Shown: piece after piece, positions 27,089 through 34,886 of the stretch
Layout: each line of letters opens with the position of its first letter
How positions within the stretch are numbered: the stretch's first letter is position 1
DNA from: Synechococcus sp. BO 8801
GTDB lineage: Bacteria > Cyanobacteriota > Cyanobacteriia > PCC-6307 > Cyanobiaceae
Direction: 5' to 3'
NCBI RefSeq assembly: GCF_002252675.1
Contig: NZ_NQKY01000001.1
Location: 203,315-267,314 of the forward strand
DNA: 64,000 bases
The notes under the pieces: generated by a model
The model's database searches: none
What the model saw: only the letters and a program-made list of their open reading frames with translations
Told to the model about the DNA's origin: nothing
Made by a program: the position numbers and the translations under genes

Positions 27089-28153
27089 GTGGCGGCCCCT
27101 GGCCGGCTGACCGTCATCGGGGGCGGGCTGGCCGGCAGCCTGCTGGCCCTGGAGCTGGCGGAGCGGGGCCTGGCGGTGACCCTGGTGGATGGCGGGGAGG
27201 CCACGGCCACGGCCCTCAGCTACGGCGGGGTGGCCTGGTGGGCCGGGGCTCCGGGGCCCCTGGGCCGGCTGCTGCGCCAGGCCCCCGCCCGCTGGCGACG
27301 GCTGCAGGCGCGCCATGGGCGGCTTGGCTGGCGGGGCTGCGGCCTGCGTCTCCATGGCGGCGACTGGACCACCCCCCTGCTGCGCCCCCGCTTCGCCCAG
27401 GTGGACACCGCCGTGCTGATGGCCGCCCTGCCCGGGGTGCTGGCGGCGGCCGGGGTCGAGCATCGGCGGGGCAGGGTGGTGGCGCCGCCGCGGCCCCTGT
27501 CCGGTGGCTGGCACCTGGAGCTGGAGCCGGGCGGCACCCACCTGGCGGATCAGGTGGTGCTGGCGGCCGGAGCCGGTTGCCGCACCCTGGCCCCCGGCCT
27601 GCCGGAGCGCCATCGCGCCAGCTGGGCCGGGGTGCTGACCCTGCCGGTGCGCCCGAGCCTTTCCTCAGCGTCCTCCAGTCCCTGGCTGGGGCACGCGGCC
27701 CGGCGCCGCATCGTTCAGCCGCGGCACTGGCAGCGACCGTCCCTGGAGGCCCGCGCCCCGGAGCTGGGGGAGGAACGCTGGATCGTCGATGCCGGTTTCG
27801 CCCCCCAGGGGGAGGGACTGCTGCTGGGGCAGATCAGCCTGGTGCGGCCGGGCCTGGACAGCGGCGAGCCGCCCGATGCGGCCGTCATGGAACGCCGGCT
27901 GCGCCAGGCCCTGGCCGGGCTCGATCCGGTTCTGGCCGCCCTGCAGGGCCCCTACCGCCAGGTGCCGGTGGCCTTCTGCAGCGGCGGGCTTCCCCTGGTG
28001 GGGCCCCTGGGCGGCGCGGCGGGTCTGTGGGTCTTCAGTGGCTTCGGCGGTGCCTTCGCCCAGGTGCCGGTGCTCGCGCCCCTGCTGGCCGATGTGATCG
28101 CCGGGGCGGCCGATCCGGGGGGTCTGGCCGGATTCGGCGTCCTGCCGGGCTGA
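27089..28153 (+). CDS. FAD-dependent oxidoreductase (DAO/glycine oxidase-like)
   Basis: 354 aa beginning at GTG 27089, two bases after psbP. The N-terminal dinucleotide-binding motif is VIGGGLAGSLLALELAERG (GxGxxG), then a DAO-type FAD-binding region, and a C-terminal block FSGFGGAFAQVPVLAPLLADVI. Similar proteins are annotated as NAD(FAD)-binding or glycine oxidases; the substrate is not evident. Coupled to psbP by spacing only; whether it acts in PSII assembly is unknown. Confidence 0.8.
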   Translation: MAAPGRLTVIGGGLAGSLLALELAERGLAVTLVDGGEATATALSYGGVAWWAGAPGPLGRLLRQAPARWRRLQARHGRLGWRGCGLRLHGGDWTTPLLRPRFAQVDTAVLMAALPGVLAAAGVEHRRGRVVAPPRPLSGGWHLELEPGGTHLADQVVLAAGAGCRTLAPGLPERHRASWAGVLTLPVRPSLSSASSSPWLGHAARRRIVQPRHWQRPSLEARAPELGEERWIVDAGFAPQGEGLLLGQISLVRPGLDSGEPPDAAVMERRLRQALAGLDPVLAALQGPYRQVPVAFCSGGLPLVGPLGGAAGLWVFSGFGGAFAQVPVLAPLLADVIAGAADPGGLAGFGVLPG

Positions 28154-28173
28154 CAGGCGGCCTTCCATCCAGC

Positions 28174-29544
28174 ATGCTGGCGGCGATGGCCACCTCCGCT
28201 CCCCCGACCGGTGCAGCCCTTCCGCCCGGAGCAGCCCAGCCTCGCCGGCCGGTGGCGGCCCTGCGCCGCCGTTGGAGTGGCCTCAGCGACCGGGGCCAGG
28301 TGGGTGCTTGCCTGGTGGCGATGGGCGGGGCCCTCGGGCTCTGGGTGCTGTTCTGGCCCGTGCCCACCGAGGTGATGGGGCAGGGGGTGCTGATCTACCC
28401 CGACACCGCCGGCCTGCTCGATGCCCGCGCCGGCGGGCAGGTGCGGCGCCTGCGGGTGGCTGTGGGGCAGGAGGTGCGCAAGGGGCAGGTGCTGATGGAG
28501 CTGTATCTGCCGGTGCTCGACCGCCAGCTGCAGCAGCAGCGCGGCAACCTCGCCCAGCTGGAGCGCGACAACCGCGACCTCGACAGGCGCGATGCCCTGC
28601 GGCTCTCCAGCGAGCGACTCAGCGTCGACACCGCCCTGGCCAAGCTGGCCCAGGATCGGCGCCGCTATCAGGAACTGGCGGCCACCTATGCAGAAAAGGT
28701 GCGCAACCTGCGCTGGCTGAGCAAGCGGGAGGTGGTGGCGCCCCTGGCCTCCGAGGTGGTGGCGGCTGAGCAGGGGCTGACCAGCACCAGCGTCAGTCTT
28801 GATGCGGTCAGGATCCAGGAGAAGGACCTGCTGACCCGCTACGAGCAGGTGCGGCTGGATATCCAGACCCAGGCGTTGCGGCGCCGTTACCAGATCGACG
28901 ACATGCGCCGTCAGATCCGGGTCACCGAGGCCCGTCTGGCTTTCGACGGCCAGGTGCTCGCCGACCGGGACGGCACCGTGCTGGATCTGCAGGTGATCCA
29001 GGGCCAGACGGTCGCCACCGGCCAGCGCCTCGGCACCCTGGGCCGGGCCGGAGGCGGCGCTGCCGGGGGGCCGCGGCTGCAGGCCGTGGCCTACTTTGCC
29101 CCGGCCGATGCCCGCCGACTGCCGGCCGGCCTGCCGGTGGAGGTGGTGCCGCTCTGGGACCAGCGGGGCCGGTTCGGCGGCATCGTCGGCAAGGTGGTCC
29201 AGGTGCTGGCCCTGCCGGCCACGGAGGAGGACATCTCCACCACCATCGGCAACCCCCAGCTGGCCCGGGACCTGCTCAAGCACGGACCGGTGATGCGCAC
29301 GGAGATCGCCCTGGAGAGGGACCCCGGCAGCCGGGACGGCTACCGCTGGACCCTCTCCGGCGGCAGTGGGGTGTTCCCTGTGCGGGAGGGCCTGACGATC
29401 GCCGCCCATGCCTACGTGGAGTGGCGCACCCCGATCACCTACGTGATTCCGGGCCTGCGCTCCCTCACGGGCGGCTACCGCAGCCTGCGCATCGATCGGC
29501 TCTGGGACCGTCCGTCCCTGCGTCAGAGTGGCTCTCCGCCATGA
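28174..29544 (+). CDS. HlyD-family adaptor, similar to the NHLM bacteriocin-system secretion protein
   Basis: 456 aa. A cytosolic proline/alanine-rich start precedes one transmembrane helix (ACLVAMGGALGLWVLFW). The body has GQEVRKGQVLMEL (lipoyl-like half), two long helices (RLSVDTALAKLAQ, EVVAAEQGL), the second lipoyl half VLDLQVIQGQTVATGQRLG, and the C-terminal motif GVFPVREGLTIAAHAYVEWRTPITYVIPGLRSLTG. This motif and length recall NHLM-type adaptors used in Nif11/NHLP peptide export. No ABC exporter, maturation enzyme or precursor is nearby, though two Nif11-type small proteins lie elsewhere in the window. Start ATG 28174 or 28186. Confidence 0.7.
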   Translation: MLAAMATSAPPTGAALPPGAAQPRRPVAALRRRWSGLSDRGQVGACLVAMGGALGLWVLFWPVPTEVMGQGVLIYPDTAGLLDARAGGQVRRLRVAVGQEVRKGQVLMELYLPVLDRQLQQQRGNLAQLERDNRDLDRRDALRLSSERLSVDTALAKLAQDRRRYQELAATYAEKVRNLRWLSKREVVAPLASEVVAAEQGLTSTSVSLDAVRIQEKDLLTRYEQVRLDIQTQALRRRYQIDDMRRQIRVTEARLAFDGQVLADRDGTVLDLQVIQGQTVATGQRLGTLGRAGGGAAGGPRLQAVAYFAPADARRLPAGLPVEVVPLWDQRGRFGGIVGKVVQVLALPATEEDISTTIGNPQLARDLLKHGPVMRTEIALERDPGSRDGYRWTLSGGSGVFPVREGLTIAAHAYVEWRTPITYVIPGLRSLTGGYRSLRIDRLWDRPSLRQSGSPP

Positions 29545-29732
29545 GTGATCGTCGCTGGTGGCAGATCCGCAATCCCCTGCTGCGTCAGGAGCTTCCCTGG
29601 CTGGTCAGCGAGGTGGTGCTGCTGGTGGTGCTGTGCAATGCCAACCCACCGGAACTGTGGTTCTGGCTGGTGGTGCTGCTGGTGATCCTGGGTTACAGGA
29701 TCGAGCGCTGGTATGCTTCACGGCCGGAATGA
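29541..29732 (+). CDS. Small membrane protein coupled to the HlyD-like gene
   Basis: 63 aa, overlapping the previous stop by four bases (ATGA at 29541). Two short hydrophobic stretches (WLVSEVVLLVVLC, LWFWLVVLLVILGY) surrounded by basic ends (WWQIRNPLLRQE, RIERWY). Such membrane tails often accompany exporter adaptors; no family recognised. The ATGA overlap argues for genuine translation coupled to the adaptor. Confidence 0.6.
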   Translation: MSDRRWWQIRNPLLRQELPWLVSEVVLLVVLCNANPPELWFWLVVLLVILGYRIERWYASRPE

Positions 29733-29844
29733 TCTTTTCGGCTGGGTATTTCGCCCGACCAGTGATGATCTCCTGCTCGTAAAATTTAGTCGCGGATAAA
29801 CTTTCTCCTCAATTCCTGAAGCGTTGTTTCCTGTGAGGCCGACA

Positions 29845-30891
29845 ATGGAAGCCATGCATACCAGCTCCGTGTTGGAACAGAAAACGCTGAGAACGCCGAG
29901 AATGCTGAGACCGCGGAGACGGCCGGCGTGGTTCCTGATCGGCATGGTCGCCCTGGCCATGATGGCCACGCTGACGAGTTGCTTCGGTCCGTCAGCAGCG
30001 CCCCTGAGAATCGGCGCCAACCTTTGGACGGGATACGAAACCCTCTTTCTGGCGAGAGATCTGGGAGAACTCAAAGGCAAGCCCATCAGACTGATCGATT
30101 TTCCATCCGGGACCGAGGAAGTCCGGGCCTACCGCAACGATGAGATCGACGGAGCCGGCCTGTCGATTGATCAGGTGATCACCTTGGCTGCCACCCAGGG
30201 GGACATCAGGATCATTGCCGTTATGGACTATTCCAACGGTGGTGATGTGATCCTCGCCAGGCCTGGCCTGACAGAGATGCGAGACCTGAAGGGAAAGCGC
30301 ATCGGCGTGGAGTCCACCGCCCTGGGAGCTTTCTTTCTCGCCAGGGCCCTGGAGTTCAATGGCATGACCCCCCAGGATGTCAAGGTGGTGTCGTTGGAGT
30401 TGAGTGATCACGAAGCCGCCTACAAGGCGGGAAGGGTCGATGCGGTGGTGACCTTCGGCCCGGCTCGGACCAATCTGCTGAAGGCGGGAGCCATCCAATT
30501 GTTCGACAGCAGCCTGATCCCGGGCGAAATTGTGGATACGCTTGCTGCCAGCACCCGGGCGATCACCGACAACTCCGAGAATCTGCAGGCCCTCGTGGCG
30601 GCAAGATTCAAGGCCTTGGATTTTTTTCAACGGAATCCCGCCGATGCCGCCCGGCGCATGGCCAGGCGCACCCAGGTGAAGCCGGAGGAGATGCTGGAGG
30701 CTTTCCGTCTCATCCAGCAGCCATCCCTTGAAGAGAATGTGGCGTTGCTGAGTCAGCGGGATCCAGCCCTGGTGGTCTCGATGACAAACCTGATCCAGGT
30801 CATGCATGAAAACGGGCTGATCACGAAAAAGATCGACCCAGCCAGTCTCCTGGATCCACAGTTTGTCGAACGTGTACGGGCTGGACGTTAG
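29845..30891 (+). CDS. NitT/TauT-type substrate-binding lipoprotein without a transporter
   Basis: 348 aa from the ATG at 29845 (GTGAGG ten bases before). A basic N-terminus and hydrophobic segment end in a lipobox (LTSC). The mature part has NMT1/SsuA-like features: RIGANLWTGYETLFLARDLG, GAGLSIDQVITLAATQGDI, GKRIGVESTALGAFFLARALE, and TFGPARTNLLKAGA. No permease or ATPase lies beside it. Fifteen bases later begins a membrane hybrid histidine kinase, suggesting it presents ligand to the kinase. Composition is less GC-biased at third positions than flanking genes. Confidence 0.85.
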   Translation: MEAMHTSSVLEQKTLRTPRMLRPRRRPAWFLIGMVALAMMATLTSCFGPSAAPLRIGANLWTGYETLFLARDLGELKGKPIRLIDFPSGTEEVRAYRNDEIDGAGLSIDQVITLAATQGDIRIIAVMDYSNGGDVILARPGLTEMRDLKGKRIGVESTALGAFFLARALEFNGMTPQDVKVVSLELSDHEAAYKAGRVDAVVTFGPARTNLLKAGAIQLFDSSLIPGEIVDTLAASTRAITDNSENLQALVAARFKALDFFQRNPADAARRMARRTQVKPEEMLEAFRLIQQPSLEENVALLSQRDPALVVSMTNLIQVMHENGLITKKIDPASLLDPQFVERVRAGR

Positions 30892-30906
30892 GTGGTCGCT
30901 GGCGTC

Positions 30907-33483
30907 ATGACGCGTTTCCCTCCACCACTTCGCTTCACGATCCCGGCGCTGATCGTCGCCAGTGGCTTTTCCTTGGGTGCCATCAAGTTTGCCCTGGAAG
31001 TTCAAGATGTGAATCGTCGAACCGAGCAAAGCGCCACCATTTATCTGAAGTCTTCGGTCTCCCAAGCGGTTCGGATGGTTGACTATCTTTATCGAACAGT
31101 CGATGAAGGTGATCAAGTCGTTGCATTGATCAGCCAGTTGGGAACGAACCCAGGCTATCGGAGCGTGATCCTGTTCAATGACAAGAACGTCGTGCTCCGT
31201 GCCAATGACTACGGCCTGGTGGGCCAACCCCTGGAGGCGACCAACGCCGCGCCATTGGCGCCCATCTTTTCCGAGACCCGACGTACGCTTCGGGGAGAGG
31301 TCCGCCTGTCCAGGGACCGCCTTCATCTGTCGGCCGTTTATCCCATTCTGCTCAAACCCCTGGCGAATGAACTGAAGCCGTCTCGCGTCGGAATCTTCTA
31401 CGTTGATTACAGCCTAAAAGAGGCGAAAAGCAGCGCCTTCCGTGAAGCATTCAGCCGAACGCTGGCCTTCAATGGTCTCCTGGTTGTTCTCGGAATCTGC
31501 GTATGGCTCTTTTTTCAGTACGCGCTGACCAGCCGGATCAGGAAGCTGATCGATGCCAGCCATGCCCTTGGGGAAGGGGACCTGGCGGTGAGAAGCGGTT
31601 TGGGTGGCTCCGATGAACTGGCAGGGATATCCGTGGCGTTTGATCAGATGGCGGAGAAAATGGAGCAGAATGCCGTGCACTTGCAACGGCAGGTGCAACG
31701 AGAACTGATCCTGCGTGAGATCACCGAGCGGATTCTGACGTTTCTTGAGCTCAAGCGCATCTTTCAGGTGGCGGTTAATGAAATGCTTCCCTATCTCGCG
31801 GTTGACCGGGTAGCCATTTACCGCTTTGATCAGGAGTTCCAGTGTCATCGGGGTGCCTTCATTGCCGAGGCTGTTCATCCAGAGACGGAATCGTTGTTAT
31901 CTGTTTCCATTGAGGATACGTGTTTTGACGATGCCTTGGTGGCGCGCTATCTCAAGGGCGGAAACCAGGTCATTGACGACGTGGCGACAGCTGACCTGGA
32001 GCCCTGCTACCGAGAGCTGCTTCTTGGCTTGAAGATTCAATCCAATCTGGTGGTTCCCTTGATCTGCGGTTCCCGTCTATGGGGGTTGCTCTGTATGCAT
32101 CACTCCAAGCGGCCTCGTCACTGGACCGAAGAAGATGTCCAGGTCGTGAATCATGTCGCGAGCCAACTGAGTATCGCCATCCAGCAGGCTGATCTGTTCA
32201 CCAAGCTGGAAGACGAATTGCAGGAGAAGAAGCTTGCTGAAGAACGCCTGATCACGGTGAATGAGGAGCTGGCCTCCACCAATGATCAGCTGGCCCGCTC
32301 CACGCGGCTGAAGGATGAGTTCCTGGCCAACATGAGCCATGAGCTGCGAACCCCGCTGAATGGGATCCTCGGCATGGCCGAATCGCTGCAGGACAATATC
32401 TATGGTGAGGTTTCCACGATCCAACGCAAGGCATTGGAAGAGATCGAACGCAGTGGTAACCATCTGCTGGAGTTGATCAACGATATTCTTGACATCACCA
32501 AAATCGAAGCCGGCAAGCTTGAGGTCCACCTCCATCCTGCCTCGATCACGCTGCTCTGCCACTCCTGTATCTCCACCATTCAGAGAATGGCGGAGGCCAA
32601 GTCGATCCTGCTTTCATCAGAGATTGAACCTGATCTGCCTGTCGTCCTGCTGGATGAGCGGCTGCTCCGACAGGTTCTCATCAATCTCCTGAGCAATGCC
32701 GTCAAGTTCACTCCCGAGGCAGGAACCGTTCGCCTTGAGGTCAGGCTGGTCCGTTCCCCACAGGCTTCATCGGGCCAGGCCACGCTTGAGCTCTGCGTGA
32801 TCGATTCGGGAATCGGCATCGACCCCGAGGATCAGAACAAGATCTTCCAGCCGTTCGTGCAGATCGAGAGTGGTCTGAATCGCCAGTTCACAGGCTCAGG
32901 CCTTGGCCTCTCGATCGTGAAGCGAATCCTCCTGGCGCATGGTGGTGACATCGGTGTGCAATCGAGCCTGGGAACGGGTACACGCTTCGATGTTCATCTT
33001 CCCGTCACGCTCGTCCCTGCGACAGCCACGGATGGTTCTGTTCCCGAAACGGGGCAGACTGACACGGACGAACCCGATTCCCGCGCTCCAATGGATCGGC
33101 CTTCAATCTTGCTGGCCGAGGACAGCAGGGTCAACCGCATGATCTATTCCCGCTATCTCACCGCTAAGGGATACCAGGTGCATGAGGTGGTCAATGGCCA
33201 GGAAGCGATTGATTTCCTGCGGGAGCGTGTTCCGAGTCTGTTGATTCTCGATATGTCGATGCCGATCGTGGACGGCTTCACTGTCCTGCGCATGATTCGC
33301 TCCAGTGACAGGCCAGAGCTCGTGGCATTGCCCATCGTCGTGCTGACGGCCCTGGCCATGAAAGGTGATCGGGAAAAGTGCCTGGCTGCCGGTGCCAGCG
33401 AGTATCTGGCCAAGCCAGTGAAACTCCAACAGCTGGATCAGACGATCAGGAAAATCCTGGAGACGGCTGGCCAGAAATGTTGA
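30907..33483 (+). CDS. Hybrid histidine kinase with cyanobacteriochrome-like GAF domain
   Basis: 858 aa from the ATG at 30907 (GTG at 30892 also possible). Order: TM1 ~residues 8-28; periplasmic sensor ~35-180; TM2 ~190-212; HAMP; GAF ~270-440; HisKA with phospho-His478 (NMSHELRTP); HATPase with DSGIGI and GSGLGLS; C-terminal receiver with phospho-Asp782. The GAF has DTCF (337-340) and Cys367 in PCYREL, 28 residues after Cys339, and LWGLLCMHHS, as in DXCF-type cyanobacteriochromes; the CH pair is CY here. So bilin binding is plausible, not proven. Transcribed with the binding lipoprotein upstream; converges with a GGDEF gene. Confidence 0.9.
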   Translation: MTRFPPPLRFTIPALIVASGFSLGAIKFALEVQDVNRRTEQSATIYLKSSVSQAVRMVDYLYRTVDEGDQVVALISQLGTNPGYRSVILFNDKNVVLRANDYGLVGQPLEATNAAPLAPIFSETRRTLRGEVRLSRDRLHLSAVYPILLKPLANELKPSRVGIFYVDYSLKEAKSSAFREAFSRTLAFNGLLVVLGICVWLFFQYALTSRIRKLIDASHALGEGDLAVRSGLGGSDELAGISVAFDQMAEKMEQNAVHLQRQVQRELILREITERILTFLELKRIFQVAVNEMLPYLAVDRVAIYRFDQEFQCHRGAFIAEAVHPETESLLSVSIEDTCFDDALVARYLKGGNQVIDDVATADLEPCYRELLLGLKIQSNLVVPLICGSRLWGLLCMHHSKRPRHWTEEDVQVVNHVASQLSIAIQQADLFTKLEDELQEKKLAEERLITVNEELASTNDQLARSTRLKDEFLANMSHELRTPLNGILGMAESLQDNIYGEVSTIQRKALEEIERSGNHLLELINDILDITKIEAGKLEVHLHPASITLLCHSCISTIQRMAEAKSILLSSEIEPDLPVVLLDERLLRQVLINLLSNAVKFTPEAGTVRLEVRLVRSPQASSGQATLELCVIDSGIGIDPEDQNKIFQPFVQIESGLNRQFTGSGLGLSIVKRILLAHGGDIGVQSSLGTGTRFDVHLPVTLVPATATDGSVPETGQTDTDEPDSRAPMDRPSILLAEDSRVNRMIYSRYLTAKGYQVHEVVNGQEAIDFLRERVPSLLILDMSMPIVDGFTVLRMIRSSDRPELVALPIVVLTALAMKGDREKCLAAGASEYLAKPVKLQQLDQTIRKILETAGQKC

Positions 33484-33549
33484 CATGTTGGTGCATGATC
33501 GCCGATCAAGCGGCCGCCATCCAATCGGTTACTGCCCCGGACGGGAGGA

Positions 33550-34647
33550 TCAGCCGGTACGTTCCTGAAGTTTGCTGTTGAAACCGGCCAAGGCGCGGTC
33601 GGCCTCTGAGACTACGGGGTCGGTTGGTTCGCGATCGTCCAGGTAGTGGTTTCGCAGCTTCTTGATCTCCTCCATCAAGGCCTCTCCATCGGCCAGCAGC
33701 TCGACAATCGTTTCATGCCGCTCCGGCTGATAGGCCGTGATACCGAAAGAGAACGCGATGGGATACCCATTGTTCGTCAGTCCGTGGGCCTGGCTGAGGG
33801 CCTTCTTGATGCGATCGACAACGATCTCTGCCTGTTCCCGGGTCGCGTTGATCAGCAGGACCACAAACTCATCACCCCCCATTCTGGCCACCACATCGGA
33901 GTCTCGGCAGACATCCTTGATCCGATCTGCCAGGTTGATTAGCACGTCATCGCCCGCTTGACGCCCATGGAGCTGATTGAAGCTCTGGAAATCGTCCAGG
34001 TCGAGATAGAGAAGCGAAACAGGCGTTGCCTGGCGCGTGCAGAGTTGCAGACTCTGCTGGGCGAGGGCAAGGAAGCCGCGGCGGTTCTCAAGGCCGGTGA
34101 GCTGATCCCTGATGGCAAGAAGCGTGGAGGCGATCTCCTGTTCCACCACTTTCGCCAGATCCTTCAGGATCTCGATCTGATCCTCATCAAGGGTTCGGGG
34201 CACCTGATCGACGATGCAGAGCGTTCCGATCTTGCGATTGTCCACCGTCAGAGGACAGCCGGCATAGAAGCGGACATGGGGCTCGCCCAGGACCAGAGGA
34301 TTGTCGTGGAAGCGTTCATCTCCAAGGGCATCGGGGACGATGAACGCGTCGGAACCGAGGATCGCATGGCCGCAGAAGGAAACGGTTCTGGGGGTTTCTG
34401 AAACTTCGAAACCCACACAGGATTTGAACCATTGCCGGCTTTCATCCAACAGGCTGACCATTGAGATCGGCACCTTGAAGATGCGCCTGGCCATCCGGGT
34501 GAGACGGTCGAAATGGGGGTCGTCCTGCGCCGAGTCCAGCAGGCGGAGCGACCGGAGCTTGGCGAGACGAAGGCGTTCGTCGTCTGGGGTCTCGGGTGGT
34601 TTCAAACGATCCCTCTCTGGGTCATGACGGGTCGACAGGACAAGCAT
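33550..34647 (-). CDS. GAF-GGDEF diguanylate cyclase
   Basis: 365 aa from the ATG at 34647; TTG at 34659 is an alternative. The N-terminal GAF domain has FKVPISMVSLLDESRQWFKSCVGF and FYAGCPLTVDNRKIGTLCIVD. The GGDEF domain has LTGLENRRGF, DDFQSFNQLHG and active-site ARMGGDEFVVLL. The I-site RxxD upstream of GGDEF is read as RDSD (CRDSDVVARMGGDEF), so product inhibition is possible. Produces c-di-GMP presumably. It converges on the hybrid kinase gene and shares its lower GC bias. Confidence 0.9.
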   Translation of the reverse strand: MLVLSTRHDPERDRLKPPETPDDERLRLAKLRSLRLLDSAQDDPHFDRLTRMARRIFKVPISMVSLLDESRQWFKSCVGFEVSETPRTVSFCGHAILGSDAFIVPDALGDERFHDNPLVLGEPHVRFYAGCPLTVDNRKIGTLCIVDQVPRTLDEDQIEILKDLAKVVEQEIASTLLAIRDQLTGLENRRGFLALAQQSLQLCTRQATPVSLLYLDLDDFQSFNQLHGRQAGDDVLINLADRIKDVCRDSDVVARMGGDEFVVLLINATREQAEIVVDRIKKALSQAHGLTNNGYPIAFSFGITAYQPERHETIVELLADGEALMEEIKKLRNHYLDDREPTDPVVSEADRALAGFNSKLQERTG

Positions 34648-34886
34648 CGGAACGAGCAAGTGATGGGTGAACTCCCGATTTCAGGGAGCCGTGGTGGACA
34701 CCGCCATCCTGAGTAGGGGATTCCATCCGTTGCGGGAATCAATCCGTTAGGGGCTGGGATTGCCGATTGTTAACCGTGAGTATTCATAGGACAGATTAGC
34801 GTGATTTTCCTGTCCCTTCCGGCCGTTGTTCCTTAGCGCCGACTTCAGCGCTGCTGTCATTGAAGGAAAGGATGGACGGCAAGCTT

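Noticed and set aside
34405-34430. GGATTTGAACC, complement of the GGTTCAAATCC tRNA T-arm motif
   Set aside because: It lies in the reading frame of the GAF domain of the GGDEF gene (codons for WFKSCVGF); no acceptor or anticodon arm surrounds it.
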